This document shows positions 46,014-57,420 of a stretch of 64,000 bases of DNA, piece after piece (position 1 is the first letter of the stretch; every line of letters starts with the position of its first letter). A model generated the notes under the pieces. That model was given only the letters and a program-made list of their open reading frames with translations. It had not been told where the DNA came from and did not search any database. The stretch is from Flaveria trinervia (Eukaryota > Streptophyta > Magnoliopsida > Asterales > Asteraceae), in assembly GCA_025506515.1 (NCBI GenBank), contig CM046443.1, positions 23,919,898 to 23,983,897 on the forward strand, in the 5' to 3' direction. The translations under genes were made by a program, and so were the position numbers.

Positions 46014-46521
46014 TGTAAATAACTTTTAGTCTAATAAGCAATTTTCACTCGGCCGACTGAAGGGTGCGAATGGACTAGGCGTGCGTATGAACACTCAGTC
46101 ATGCGTATGAACTCTACGACTGGTTCAATCGTGCGGCTGAACTAAGTGATTAGCTCAGTCGTGCGAATGAATCTGATGCGTATGAACCGTGTGACCGAAC
46201 GGTTCAATCGTACGAATGGAGATACGACTATGGCTAATCGTACGACTGAGCAATGCGAATGAGTCCAGTCGTGCGAATGGCTCACTCGTGCGACTGAAGC
46301 TGCTGTTATGCGAAAATTTCTAGGTTAAACGTGTTTTAGCCGTAAAAATTCGAACTTTCGCAAGATTGAATTGCCTAAGTCCGTAGAAACCAAACTTTGA
46401 TGAGCAGGGAACGTCCAAGATCACTTTTGACGCAAAAGATTGCGTTTCTAGTGCAAAAACACAAACTTTTTATCAATCTTGATTGAATCACACTTAATCA
46501 AGAGCCAATGCTCTGATACCA
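46014..46521 (-). promoter_or_regulatory. E3 leader with palindromic words and primer binding site
   Basis: The minus-strand primer site TGGTATCAGAGC is 46510-46521, two bases from the LTR. The leader carries another set of CGACTGA/TCGTGCG words at about 46040-46300, so the word family also occurs in the transcribed leader RNA. Confidence 0.87.
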
Positions 46522-46523
46522 CT

Positions 46524-47254
46524 TGTTAGGACCTGGTATTTGACCGAAATACCTAGAGATTAACGTGTAAACCAGATCAAATAGTGCGGAATCCTATTTG
46601 ATTGGCGATCCAATCAGTGAGAACACACTAAGAATCAATCAAGAATTGAAACTAACATTAGAAATCGATTGGGAATCGATCTAATGTGTTCTATGAACTT
46701 GGAGAACGAATTGGGAGGTTTCTGGACGGCTAGGGTACGTCTGGAATCGTAATTGATCGAGAGTCCTTATTTTTCACGAATTGAGTTGTATTTATAGGTT
46801 GGTATTATTCAATCCTGCGACTGAACCATTAGTATGGTTCAGTCGTGAGATTGAGCCATGCGGTTGATTGATTCACACGACTGAGTGTTCAGTCGTGCGG
46901 CTGAGCCAATCTTATGTTACAATCATATGACTGATCCAGTCTCCTGGTTCAGTCGTGCGACTGAGTCATTCGTATGAAGGTGTTCATGCTTATGGTCCAT
47001 TCGCATGGGCCATTCGCATGATAACTTTATTATTTTAAGTTTGAATGTATTAATTAGTAAACATTATATGTAAACATTCAACCAATCACTAACCTAATTA
47101 ATTAATTTAATATCAACTTATTAATGAAATATTAATCATTACAAATCACAAACAACCAATATCATTTCATTAATCATATCAAATTACACCAGAATCAGAT
47201 AAACAAGATCTATTACATTTCATATCATGATCTAGGGACATACATGTATCAACA
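46524..47254 (-). mobile_element. E3 5' LTR (731 bp)
   Basis: Same as the 3' LTR at 20742-21456 with scattered differences. Word field about 46808-47020; TATA box on the minus strand (CTATAAATA, 46789-46797). Confidence 0.95.
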
Positions 47255-47259
47255 ATTTA

Positions 47260-49675
47260 TAAATAATTCCTTTCATAAATACTTATTAATCATTTTACAA
47301 TAAATAAGAAATGGAAAGTTTTATTAAAGCTTATAAAGTTATAATTGAATTCAAATAAACTTATACAACTTTATAAGTAATTAAGAATTTTAATTATTAA
47401 GTAAAAATAAATAAGACTTTAAAATCTCTATGAGATTTAAAGATGTGTAAATATATAAAAATTATTATTAATCACTTTAATAACTTAATAATTAGATTTA
47501 TAATTTCTATAATATTCTATAAACGAATAAATGGAATAATCATTTTAAAAACTTGCATTTTATAAGTTGTAGTGTTATTCTAAATTATGAGTTTTAGTTA
47601 CATAATTGGAATTTAATTGTAAATATTCCCTTATAAAATTTAAAAATAAAAGTTGTAAAGACCTTATAAAATACAATTTGGTTATTAAATATGGTTTACA
47701 AAGTTAATGTTTTTCTTTAAATTTAATTTACAAAGCTTGTGCATGAAATGTTAAACATGGTAAACTTCAGGGCCAATGTGTAATTATGATTTAAAAATTT
47801 CCTTCTTCTTTCTCCCATCGGTTTTTCTCCGTTTTCCTTCGGCCGTTTATTCGGCCACCTCTGGCGAACTCCGGCGAGCCAAATCAGCCATTATCCATCA
47901 ATTTAGAACCCAATTAAACCAATGAAGCCCTTCGGTTAACTTATTTCGAACCCAAAGACCCGTTTTAGTTGCGTTTATTCGACGGTTATGGTGTTGTTCT
48001 TGAAACCGAAACTTTGTTTAAAGCTTTAACTTGTTTGATCTGAAACCGACCGAATTGAACCCATTTAAGAAAGGGAAATCTTCTAATTAACTCTTAAAGC
48101 CTTCTGTAACACTAATTTCATTCGAAACACACGATTTCATGAAGTTCGATCGTCATCCTTTTTATCGACCTGCAACTACATAGTTCAACTTCTTCAGGAC
48201 TATTTCAAGTTCAATTGGTTGAGAATTTTCGTTCGAGATGATGACTCGAAGCTTCCCACAAGAGCAATTTGATTATCGTCATCATTTACCTCTTGAATTA
48301 GAATACTTCACAGTTGCACATGATCCTTCCTCTAAGCACCATTGATTTGACTTCAAACTAGGTAATTAAACATACAATCATATTTGTATGTTCATAACAA
48401 ACAAAAGCCCTAACCTTCTGATCTTTTACAATGTTTATATGGGGTTCAATTTGATCGAAGGTGTTTCTCGGGTTTATGTGATTTGGGGTTTCCTTTATAA
48501 TTGTGGTTTTATAATTTCAGAACCGTGAGATACCATGGCCGCGGCCCTGGTTCACTGGTTACAAGCTTCCATTCAAACATTGAGGTCCCGGGTTCGAACC
48601 CCCTCACCGTCAAACTATTTTTTTGGCTTTCTGAACCTTTTAAAAATATAAATAATTTTTGAAAAATTATTAAAATAAACTTTATAAACTTTATTTATTT
48701 TTAAAGTCACTTTATTTATTCTGTAAATTTATTTCTTTAAATATTTTAATATTTTTTATAAAACAAAGATTGTATTTAGTTATTTTTATAAAAGTAGACT
48801 TTAAGTAATGATTTAAATCACTAAAATTATTATTGGTTCAAATGTTACCTTTAATTATTGTTTAAAATCATAATTGTTACAAATAAATATAAACATGTAT
48901 TTACACCTTATATTTAAGTTATGTAAATTATTATAAATGATTTAAAATTCATTATGATAAACTACTTAATTGGTATAATTTTCTTTAAATTAAAATGCAA
49001 GTGTTTTTATTAGTAACTTTATCTATCACAACCCCAAATTCTCCCTTGAAACCCTAGATCATGTTTAAATGCTAAATCTCATTATTTAGAACTTAAACTT
49101 GTAATATATTATATATATATATATATATATAATATATATATATATATATTATATATATATATATATATTTAGGTGCCTTGTGACGATACATCTTGGAACG
49201 ACGTTTATTATTGTTCTTATTAATCTTCATCATATACTTATTTGACATGTGAGTTTTCCTTGCGCCTTTTTATTTTATTTCACACCTTTTGGGGTGAAAC
49301 ATGTTAACCTTATAAACTTACACTTGTAAACATCTTGATAGTTGTAAATGCACATGCAATTAATCTTTACCTTTTTGTCATGGTTATTTATGTTATTGTA
49401 AGTCTTATATAAGATACATATTTTGTTTACAATCATTAACTATTGCTAGCCTGGCAAGGTCTTAGATCTTTGGGCCTGAAAAGACTATTTGGTGCTAAAG
49501 TCGATGTATTGCCGACTCCTGATGACGTATGCTTGTTCATCATGGGAACCAAGTACACTTAGCCAATCATATATACTTGTAATCAAGTCGAGGTTTGGTT
49601 GTAACTGTATGTGTTCTATAAGCTTTCTAACTCGTAACCATGGACATGAATTGCTACTTGTAGCCCTTATATATA

Positions 49676-49744
<69 letters not shown>

Positions 49745-50060
49745 TGCGTGTGTTTAAACCATGGAAACTCACCAACTCTTATATATATATATAACTTTAT
49801 AGTTGACCTTTTATTTTTAGCGTGTTTCAGGTTTCCTACTTGAAGATCTTCTTGTGCTCATATAGGACTTGGACCTAGATTAATTGAAAGACTTATATTA
49901 CCTGTTGTATCTTGATTGTTTTGTAATTACATATTTGTCTTGTAATGTTTAATGAATAATGATATTTAATATTATTTTAAGTTAATTAGTTTCATGTGCT
50001 ATGAGCAATCTTCTCCCATTCGTCCGCCCCGATGATTCCGCCGTCGGTCGGGGTGTGACA
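47260..50060 (+). mobile_element. Family A LTR (A3), main part
   Basis: Continues from 20741 after the E3 insertion and ends GTCGGGGTGTGACA at 50060. No primer site follows, so it is either a solo LTR or the 3' LTR of the family A array. It is AT-rich (47260-47780), has a mixed GC patch (47800-47900), a tRNA-like segment and TA microsatellites (49110-49168, 49670-49740). It interrupts E5 at the RT motif DVNNVFL. No ORF is supported. Confidence 0.8.
48537..48624 (+). other. tRNA-like / pol III-like segment in A3
   Basis: Box A-like TGGTTCACTGGT (from 48549), box B GGTTCGAACCC (about 48591-48601) inside a GC-rich T-arm-like inverted repeat, and T7 at 48618-48624. It does not fold as an obvious complete tRNA because acceptor and anticodon arms are not clear. 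The reverse copy is at 16972-17065. Confidence 0.45.
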
Positions 50061-52177
50061 ATCACCCTATAAAAATACATTATTGACATCTAATTTAAAC
50101 AAATTCCTACGTAATTGAACAACAACAAAAATAAGAGTTATAATAGTTGTCATTTTAATCCGCAAACATTTCATCTACTCCCCCACACTGATTATAACCT
50201 TTAGCAACTAGTCTAGCTTTATATCTCTCTATCTCCCTATTTAATTTGTACTTATTTTTATAAAGCCATTTACACCCTTTAGGTTTTCTATCCATAGGTA
50301 GATCAATAGTAACCGAAGTTTTATTTCTATTTAATGTTTCTATTTATCTATTCATAGCATCTATCCAATAAACATTTTTACAAGCTTCACTATAAGATCT
50401 AGGTTCAAAACTTTAATCAGGTAAAGTCAGGAAAAAAATATTTTTAAAAGGCAAATTAGCAAAATTAACATAATAATAAACACCATCTTTAAGTTTACCT
50501 TCAACAACATAGTCACTAAACTTTTTAGGTAAAGTACTCACCCTTCCTTACTTAAAAGAACCCCTTGGAACATATGATTCAGTGCCCTCAAGGATGTTAG
50601 AACTATTTGAACTATCCTTATCCACATTTGGCACATCAGTGGTTACATTATCATGATCCACCGACAAGTTTCTTCTAAACACCTACAGGTCTATTACAAC
50701 TTGTGAAAATATAAGGATTGGTAGGAGTATTTGTTCTTATTCTACTATAAGAAGTGTCTAAGGATGAATGGTCAGTTTCAACTAAAGGTGTAGTGTTTGC
50801 TTTAATAGTATTTGTACTAGAATAAACATTAAGCAAATCATTCAATCACCCTGGCTGACATTACCATTGGAATTCTCCCCCTCATTATCGAGCAAAAGAT
50901 TAGTTTTCTCAAACCTTTAAAGCCAAACCAATGATTAAGAAATTAATGTAATTTAGATTTTCAAATTTAATTTTAGGTTGATTTTCTTTAAAAGGAAACC
51001 AGTTTTCAAAAAATTTTACATCTCTAGAAAAAAATATATATAACTATTGTCTAGATATAGCACTTTATATCCCTTTTTTTCAAATGAATATCCAAGAAAA
51101 ATACACTTTGACGATCTACTATTAAATTTATTATTATGATTTAAGTTGATAGCAAAAGATAAGCACCCAAAAGATTTGAGATGAGTAAGAGAATGTTTTT
51201 TTAATTAACAAAAGTTTATAAGGGGACTTCCCATTTAGCATAGAAGATGGAAACCTGTTAATCAGATAGGCAGCAGTCAAAATGCATTCAGTCCACATCA
51301 AAGAGGAATACTACTTTGAAACAATAAGGCCCTTGTAACATCCAATAAATGTCTATGTTTCCTTTTAACAATACCATTTTGTTGAGGAGTGTAAACACAT
51401 GATGTTTGATGTAAAATGCCATTAGCTTTTAGAAACATTTCAAATTGATTGTTTACAAATTCAGCTACATTATCAATTCTAAAGCATTTTATATTAACTT
51501 CAAACTAATTTAGAAGAAGTTTTACAAAACACTGAATATTATAAAACAACTCATCCTTAGATTTCAACAAGTAAACCTATACAACTCTAGAATAATCACC
51601 AACCATAGTTAAAAATAATTGAATCCTTCTCTACCAGTGATTTTGATGGACCCTATAAGTTTGGATGAAATAATTCACCTAATCTAAGAGATTTATGATC
51701 ATTATTGGAGAATGAATATCTAGATTGTTTAGCACTTTGACAAACTTCACAAGGAAAGTTTGAGTCGGGACCTTTTATATTAATATCTTGATTTAAAGAT
51801 TTTAGAATTTGAAATGAAGGATGAACCATTCTAGAATATCACAATTTTAGACCAGATAGCATAGGACCATTACTATTTCTACATAGAAAATCATCAAAAC
51901 TAAGACTATCAGAGTAATACAGGCCATCACCTATTTACCAGTTAGAAGAATCCTCGACCGGGTAAAGTCTTGAATCGAACACTAAAATCCATCAAACCAA
52001 CATCCTAATTTATTATCATGGGCAAGCTTATAAACAAACAAGAGGTTGACAGAATATTCAAGGACCACCAGAACATCTATTAAGACACATTTTTGTACAA
52101 TTTTAGTTTCCCTATAGATTTTATGATAGCTTTGGTTCCATTAGGATGAGCAATTATATTATTACAATTAGAGACAT
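50061..52177 (-). pseudogene. E5: old degenerate copia pol (integrase to RT start)
   Basis: Integrase is recognised by VYTPQQNGIVKRKHRHLL (about 51350-51410); RT by GCKWLYKNKYKLNREIERYKARLVAKGY (about 50190-50280) and the interrupted DVNNVFL at 50061-50090. The usual integrase motif is NGVVERKHRHLL, so the catalytic Glu is Lys here. The KHRHLL form points to a different copia lineage from the other elements in the window. No frame longer than about 60 codons survives. Left edge cut by A3, right edge by E6. Confidence 0.82.
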
Positions 52178-52974
52178 TGTAGGATCGGTGAACAGGGTTC
52201 ACTTACAACACAATACAACAAAGAAGACATTTACCAAACTTAATCAAACAGTAAACTGGATTAACCACAAGTGAGACACTAAGAACACAAGTAATATATG
52301 AGACAGAACAAGAGAACACGAGTGTATGGTTTTCAAGAATGCAGTATATTGCTTTCTCTATGTTCTATTACAAGTGTTACAAAGCATATTGGAAAGATAC
52401 AAGAACATGAGATACTTATACTACATCCTATAGCCGGCTATACTTTGAAAGCCAGCCGGATACAATTGACTAGACATAAACAAAATCAATTGTAGAGTCA
52501 AAAGGCAAAGTGCCTTTTGACTAGTGACTATGACATGCCATAGCTCACATCCTTATCTATTACAAAAAGGATAAAGTACATGAAGTAGAAAGTTACAAAC
52601 TCAAGACCTCAATGTACAGTTACCAAAAGCATGGACCTTTTCACCAACTCATGTAAGTTGGTGACCTTACAGAGATGCAGCTGAAAGGTGTCCAGCTTTA
52701 TGGAAAAGTACATCAGATAAAGCATGTGTCAAAAGTCTTCGGAAGAAATCTGTCTTCATAAGTTGAAGCTTCGGAAGACTTTGTCTCTGAGGCTTCAAAA
52801 GACTTCATATTTGGCTTTGGAAGATATTGGTCTTGGCTTTGGAAGATTTCACACTTAGAGTATTTCAGTTGCATGTGTGAAACTTCCTAAGCATTCTTTT
52901 TCAATGCACTTGTGCAGCATGCAGGATAGACTTCGGATGTTTGAGTTGCATCAGCCTCTTCATTAATTTCTACA
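52178..52974 (-). mobile_element. E6 3' LTR (797 bp)
   Basis: Plus strand TGTAGGATCGG...TTTCTACA. On the minus strand the word field (52735-52930, exact CTTCGGAAG at 52737-52745 and 52769-52777, plus GCTTTGGAAG decay forms) precedes a TATA-like GTATAAGTATC (about 52408-52424). No second LTR is in the window. Confidence 0.88.
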
Positions 52975-52987
52975 AACTCCCCCTAAG
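52975..52987 (-). promoter_or_regulatory. E6 polypurine tract
   Basis: Minus-strand CTTAGGGGGAGTT adjoining the LTR, very like the tracts of E1, E3 and E4. Confidence 0.87.
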
Positions 52988-53144
52988 TTGATGCTACCAA
53001 AACACTTAGTAGACTTCAGATATCAACAGTCCTCATTAGGATGATCACCATTGCTTTCTTCATAAGGTGATGAGGATCCTTCAGACTGTCAAAATGTTTT
53101 CTCATATCAAAGAGATCATGCAGAGGCAACTAAAACATATCTTG

Positions 53145-56100
53145 CTATGTGTAAATGTCTTCAGTGCCTTGATCTCTAATGACATGCCAACTTCTGGATT
53201 TGTGGTGTATGTCCAAGACAAGATGGGTCTTCCTGATGCTAGAGAGCTGTTTGAATTGGAGTTGATGTAGCATCCTCTGGCTGCACATCCTCAAATGTTC
53301 TGACTCATCCTGGGGTTTAGAAGAGGGTGCAGTCTTCTTCTTCTTTGACTTTGGTTTAGAAGCCATCCTCTTCATTCTCTTTATAGGTTTTAACTGAGAA
53401 GACTGACCTGCAGTACCAGATTGATCTTTGTTATCTTTCTCAGTTGGGACTTCCTCTGTCTCAGGCTCAGAAGGATAGGGAGGTTGACCCTGTTGTGGAT
53501 CAGAAGATGAAGCTTGCTAAGTTTTAGCAAGAGGTCCAGGTCGTGTTATCTCTGGTTGTTAAACCTTAACCTCCACTTCAGGTGGGGCTTGACTTGGAGT
53601 GGAGTGTAAGTCAATGAGCTCTCCACTTTTGATCTTCTGCTTGATCACCCTAATATGCTCATCCATAATGGATAGAGACATGGGACCAAGTTTCCTTCCG
53701 GAGAATCCATATAGCTTCAAGAAGCTCATCATCCTCTACCTGTCAGCAGACTTCTTCATGCTCTTTTAGATGATGGCTCTTGATTTTGCAGCTTCTTCCC
53801 TTAGCTTTTTCTTAGTTGTCTTTCTATCCTTGATTATCTCAAGTTCAAGTTGTTTTAAGTACTCAAACTTAACATAGTCAAAGGACAAGGAAAGAAGTGC
53901 GTCTGCCTGATAGAGGCCTGTGGCACTCAAGTAGTTGATCATCCTGATTCTTTCTTCTTTTTTATCTACTTGAGGTTCTTGTTGAACCACATCCTCTTGT
54001 GCAGGACTTTCTTGAACTGGGGAGAGGGTAGGCACATGTTTGTACAATCTTTTCTTTCTTCTTTCTTCTTTTATTTGTACCAGAAGCTCTGCATCTTCTG
54101 CCTCCTTCTTCTCCCTTGACGTTTCCAGATCAACCAGTTCATTCAACTCATCTAAGGGGAGAGAAATGACACTGTCTATGTCATAGTTTCTTGTCTGCAG
54201 ATAATTTATCCTGATTGCCCTTAACTCATCATTCTGAGTATCTGGTCTGGGGGTAGCCCTTATAGTAGACTCCATGAGTCTTGAAGGCTTAGCAAATGAA
54301 CTTTCTCCCCTTAGCCTCCTTTTCCTCTCTCTCTCTCTCTCCTCCTCAATCTCCTTAGATGTCATCTTTCTTTTCCCTTTGTCACTCACAGACCTTTGTG
54401 ACTCAGGTGGAGAGAGCTTTGGCCTTCATTGCTTAATGTAGCTTCTAAGCTCTGGCAAGAGAAAGGTTGAGAAGCACCTTCACCAGCAGGTGTCCCAATA
54501 GGAGTGTGGATCTCTGCAGTAGTTGATGATGATGAGACAGGGCTCTTTGGTTCTGCCACTAGGCCTTTAGTCAAGGTTTCCCCTATGAAACTAATCTTAG
54601 GGTCTGCCTCAACATCCATTTAACCGATGGCATTGCTTGATTACTTGAGTCTCCTTCTGAAGTTGAACTCTGCTGTGATCCTGTCTTGAATTTTTTGAGC
54701 CAACCTGTCAGCTTGTCTTGATTTGCTTGGATTGACAAGTGGCATGTTGACTAGATCCAGACTTTCATAGTTGTTCAAAGTCAGAAAATTTAAGACTTCT
54801 TGCTGCCCTTGAACTCTTATGATGATTAGGGCTTTCTTGTTGCTGTCATACATCCACCCAATGATGTGATTGGAAGATGGTGAAGATGACATAGCCCTTG
54901 GTATCCCATCCCCAAACAGACTCTGTATGAAGGAGTCTGTGTAGTCTATATCAATGTGAATTTGAGGAGTTTGCTGAGGAGTTTGCTGAGGATGCACATT
55001 TGCAAGTGAGGATGGTGAGTCCTCAATGTCCACTCTCTCTGAAGAACTCCCATGTTCTGTAGCTGTAATGACTTTCTCCCCCTTTTTGGTAGCATCACCC
55101 ACTTGCATAGGTGAGCTGGAAGATAGGTCAATCACATCCACAGGTTCTTGTGTTCCTGGTTGAGCTCTTCTTAAGGGTCTCCCAGCTAGTTTTTCCTTAA
55201 GATATGAAATCTCAAGTTACTGATCATTGATCCTATTTTGTAAGGTAGTCACCTGAGATTCTTGGTGACTGACCTTTGAGACTAAATAAGTGCATGTTTT
55301 AGACAGTTTGGGAACCTTTAGTCTTAGATTCCCCTCATCTTCACCAGAAGAATCATTAGGGGATGAGATGATTGGACCAAAGTCCTCTCTCTCACCACCA
55401 GCTTCAGGTTCTTGGCTGTTGGATTTCCTCTACTCACTGGCAGTCTCAGTTGAGATGACAGTGGGCTGAGTTGCCATGGTTGAGGTCTTAATGATGTAAT
55501 CACCTTTAGAAGTGAGAGCCTCTTCCATATGGACATCCTGAACAGGTTCAGAAGTGTCCACCTCAGTAGTAGGTGATTGATATGGGATAGATATAGGAGA
55601 CTCAGGAGCATTCATCTCTATTTGAGTAAGGGTAAAGAAGAGAGACTCATTATATTCACTGAAACCTAGATCCTTATCAGTATAGAAATCAAGGTTGGGA
55701 ATTGGTTGGTTGAGATCTATAGGCTGGGGATGGTAATTGTCCCCTGAAGGGTGATCACTTGAGTGTTGAGACTCAGAGTGATGGCTTAAGGCAGTTGGGC
55801 TAATGAGCTCATCAGGCTGAGCATGAGGAACCTCAGCACTGATCCTTGAAGAGATGGGAGTGGTCTGCTCCTCAAGAGAAGTGGGAGCTCCAGTGTCCAC
55901 TTCTGCCTGTAAGTGTAAGTGTGTTGGGACCTCCACAAACTGAATAATCTGAGCAGTGGTTTGTTTGGATTTTCTTTAGTAAGTGAGGGTAATTTGAGCC
56001 TGTGTGGGTGGTTGGGATGTAGCAGGTGTGGGTTCAACACTAGCTTGTGCTGCTAGGTTGTCACCTTGAGCAATGAGCTCTAACATTTTTGGGACCAGGG

Positions 56101-56851
56101 CTGTTACTACCCCAGAGAAGCCAACAATGGGCTTTCTTAGTATTTTAAAGATGTCGGGCTTCATCTGTCCCAGTTTAAGAATGTTACTTGAATCCCTTGA
56201 CTGTGAGCCCAGTTTATAGTTAAGAATGTACTGGACATATCTAAGAAACATGTAATATTCTAAGGAGTCTAAGTTAGCAAGCAAGTTGGTATAAACAAAC
56301 TAAGAATACATAAACTTGACCCCTTGAACCATTCCATGGATGATGAAGGAGAGATCCTCAAGAATCTGGTCCCATCCACCATGTTTGTTTAATAAGCTGT
56401 GGATGACCACATGGAGCAGGAATCTCCATTGGGATGAGACCTTCCCTTTCCTAAAGGTCTTTACAGAGAAATCTCCCTTATATCCCATCTGCTCAAAGGA
56501 ATAATTAACAGCATCCTTTGGGAATATCACCTCACCTTCTTCATCATCCAGCTGAAGATGCCTGTTGATGATGGCCGGAATGATGAAGATTGTTCTACCC
56601 TGCACTATGGCAGATAGTGCCTTCTCCCCGTCTATTATGACCTCTTGGTAGGTCTTCCAGAAATCAAGCAGTTGATCCTCATAGAGAGGAGGATCAATGG
56701 TTAGGGAGGTAAAGTAGTTGGACAAAGCTAAGAATCAACAAACCTCTGAGAAATGAGGATCTTTCTCAGAGCTTAACAGAGCAACCTGATTATGTTGCAT
56801 GTGTAGTTGCATGGGAAAGTTGGGATCATTTCTGTGAGCGAGATTGGCCAT
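53145..56851 (-). pseudogene. E6 accessory 3' gene, long frame with point stops
   Basis: Start ATG at 56851 (MANLAHRNDPNFPMQLHMQHNQVALL), 112 bases after a TATA box. One frame runs from there to about 55430, interrupted only by single stops at 56735-56737 (TGA), 56300-56302 (TAG) and near 55970 (TAA). It then continues in pieces at 54641-55141, 54386-54619, 53766-54389 and 53145-53375. Features: globular N-terminus, acidic Pro/Ser/Thr-rich centre, a segment GWMYDSNKKALIIIRVQGQQEVLNF similar in pattern to the E1/E3 C-terminal domain, and a highly charged Lys/Arg/Glu helix (54230-54389). No membrane span or enzyme motif is seen. Function unknown. Confidence 0.72.
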
Positions 56852-56962
56852 TGTGAGGTAGCTTAAAGATGAAGAAAGAAGGAAGAAAGAAATTTCAGAG
56901 AGAAATTTGGGTTTTAGGTATGGATAAAGAATAGATGATAGAAAGAGGGGGAAACCGTTGGG

Positions 56963-56970
56963 TTTATATA
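56963..56970 (-). promoter_or_regulatory. TATA box of the E6 internal promoter
   Basis: Minus-strand TATATAAA, a canonical TATA box, sits between the CTTCnGAAG word field and the ATG at 56851. Confidence 0.55.
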
Positions 56971-56999
56971 TGAGAGGGATTTCAGATAAAGTTTAATGA

Positions 57000-57420
57000 A
57001 ACTTTGAAATCCGGAAGTCGGTCCCACCTTTGAAAAAGTAGTTTACTTTTGCTCAAAAAGTAGTTTTCTTGGAATTTGAAAAGCTTCCGAAGGTTAATTA
57101 TCTTCGAAAGTTTTAATTAAAAAGCTTCAGAAGCTAAAATGACTTTGGAAGAATTTCCTGAGAGTTTTGAAAATTTTGCTTTGGAAGAGAAATTAAAACT
57201 TGAATGCTTTGTATATAAAACACAAAGCTTCCAAGATTTAATTTTGCTTTGGAAGTAAATGGTCTTTGAAAATAAATAAGTGTCTGAGACAAGTATTTAA
57301 GCTTCGGAAGATAGATCTGAATCCTCTTCCGAAGGTATATTTCTTAGACAGTTATTTATTTTGAAGGCATGATTTGCTTCCGAAGTTAAAAGCATAACTT
57401 CTGAAATATCATAAATTTTC
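57000..57420 (-). promoter_or_regulatory. E6 palindromic word field
   Basis: Exact CTTCCGAAG or CTTCGGAAG words at 57084-57092, 57302-57310, 57326-57334 and 57377-57385, plus about eight one-base variants such as GCTTTGGAAG and CTTCGAAAG. It lies between the pol stop (57599) and the 3' gene. The spacing TTCnGAA has one central base, so it is not the heat-shock element pattern TTCnnGAA. Confidence 0.7.

Larger units (their letters stand above)
20742..47254 (-). mobile_element. E3: complete Ty1/copia element containing nested E4
   Basis: Two matching LTRs (20742-21456 and 46524-47254), a tRNA-Met primer site next to the right one, a polypurine tract next to the left one, and a 5-bp duplication attta on both sides (20737-20741 and 47255-47259) define a complete minus-strand insertion. 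Without E4 it is about 14.2 kb. In sense order it carries LTR, palindromic leader, gag, protease, integrase, RT-RNase H, spacer, accessory 3' gene and LTR. It is the same family as E1. The first 100 bases of its two LTRs differ at three places, so the insertion is fairly young. Confidence 0.96.

Noticed and set aside
48537..48624. Functional cellular tRNA gene
   Set aside because: Acceptor and anticodon stems do not form and the unit is embedded in a repeated LTR.
57000..57420. Heat-shock elements in the E6 field
   Set aside because: The spacing is TTCnGAA with one central base, while heat-shock elements need TTCnnGAA.
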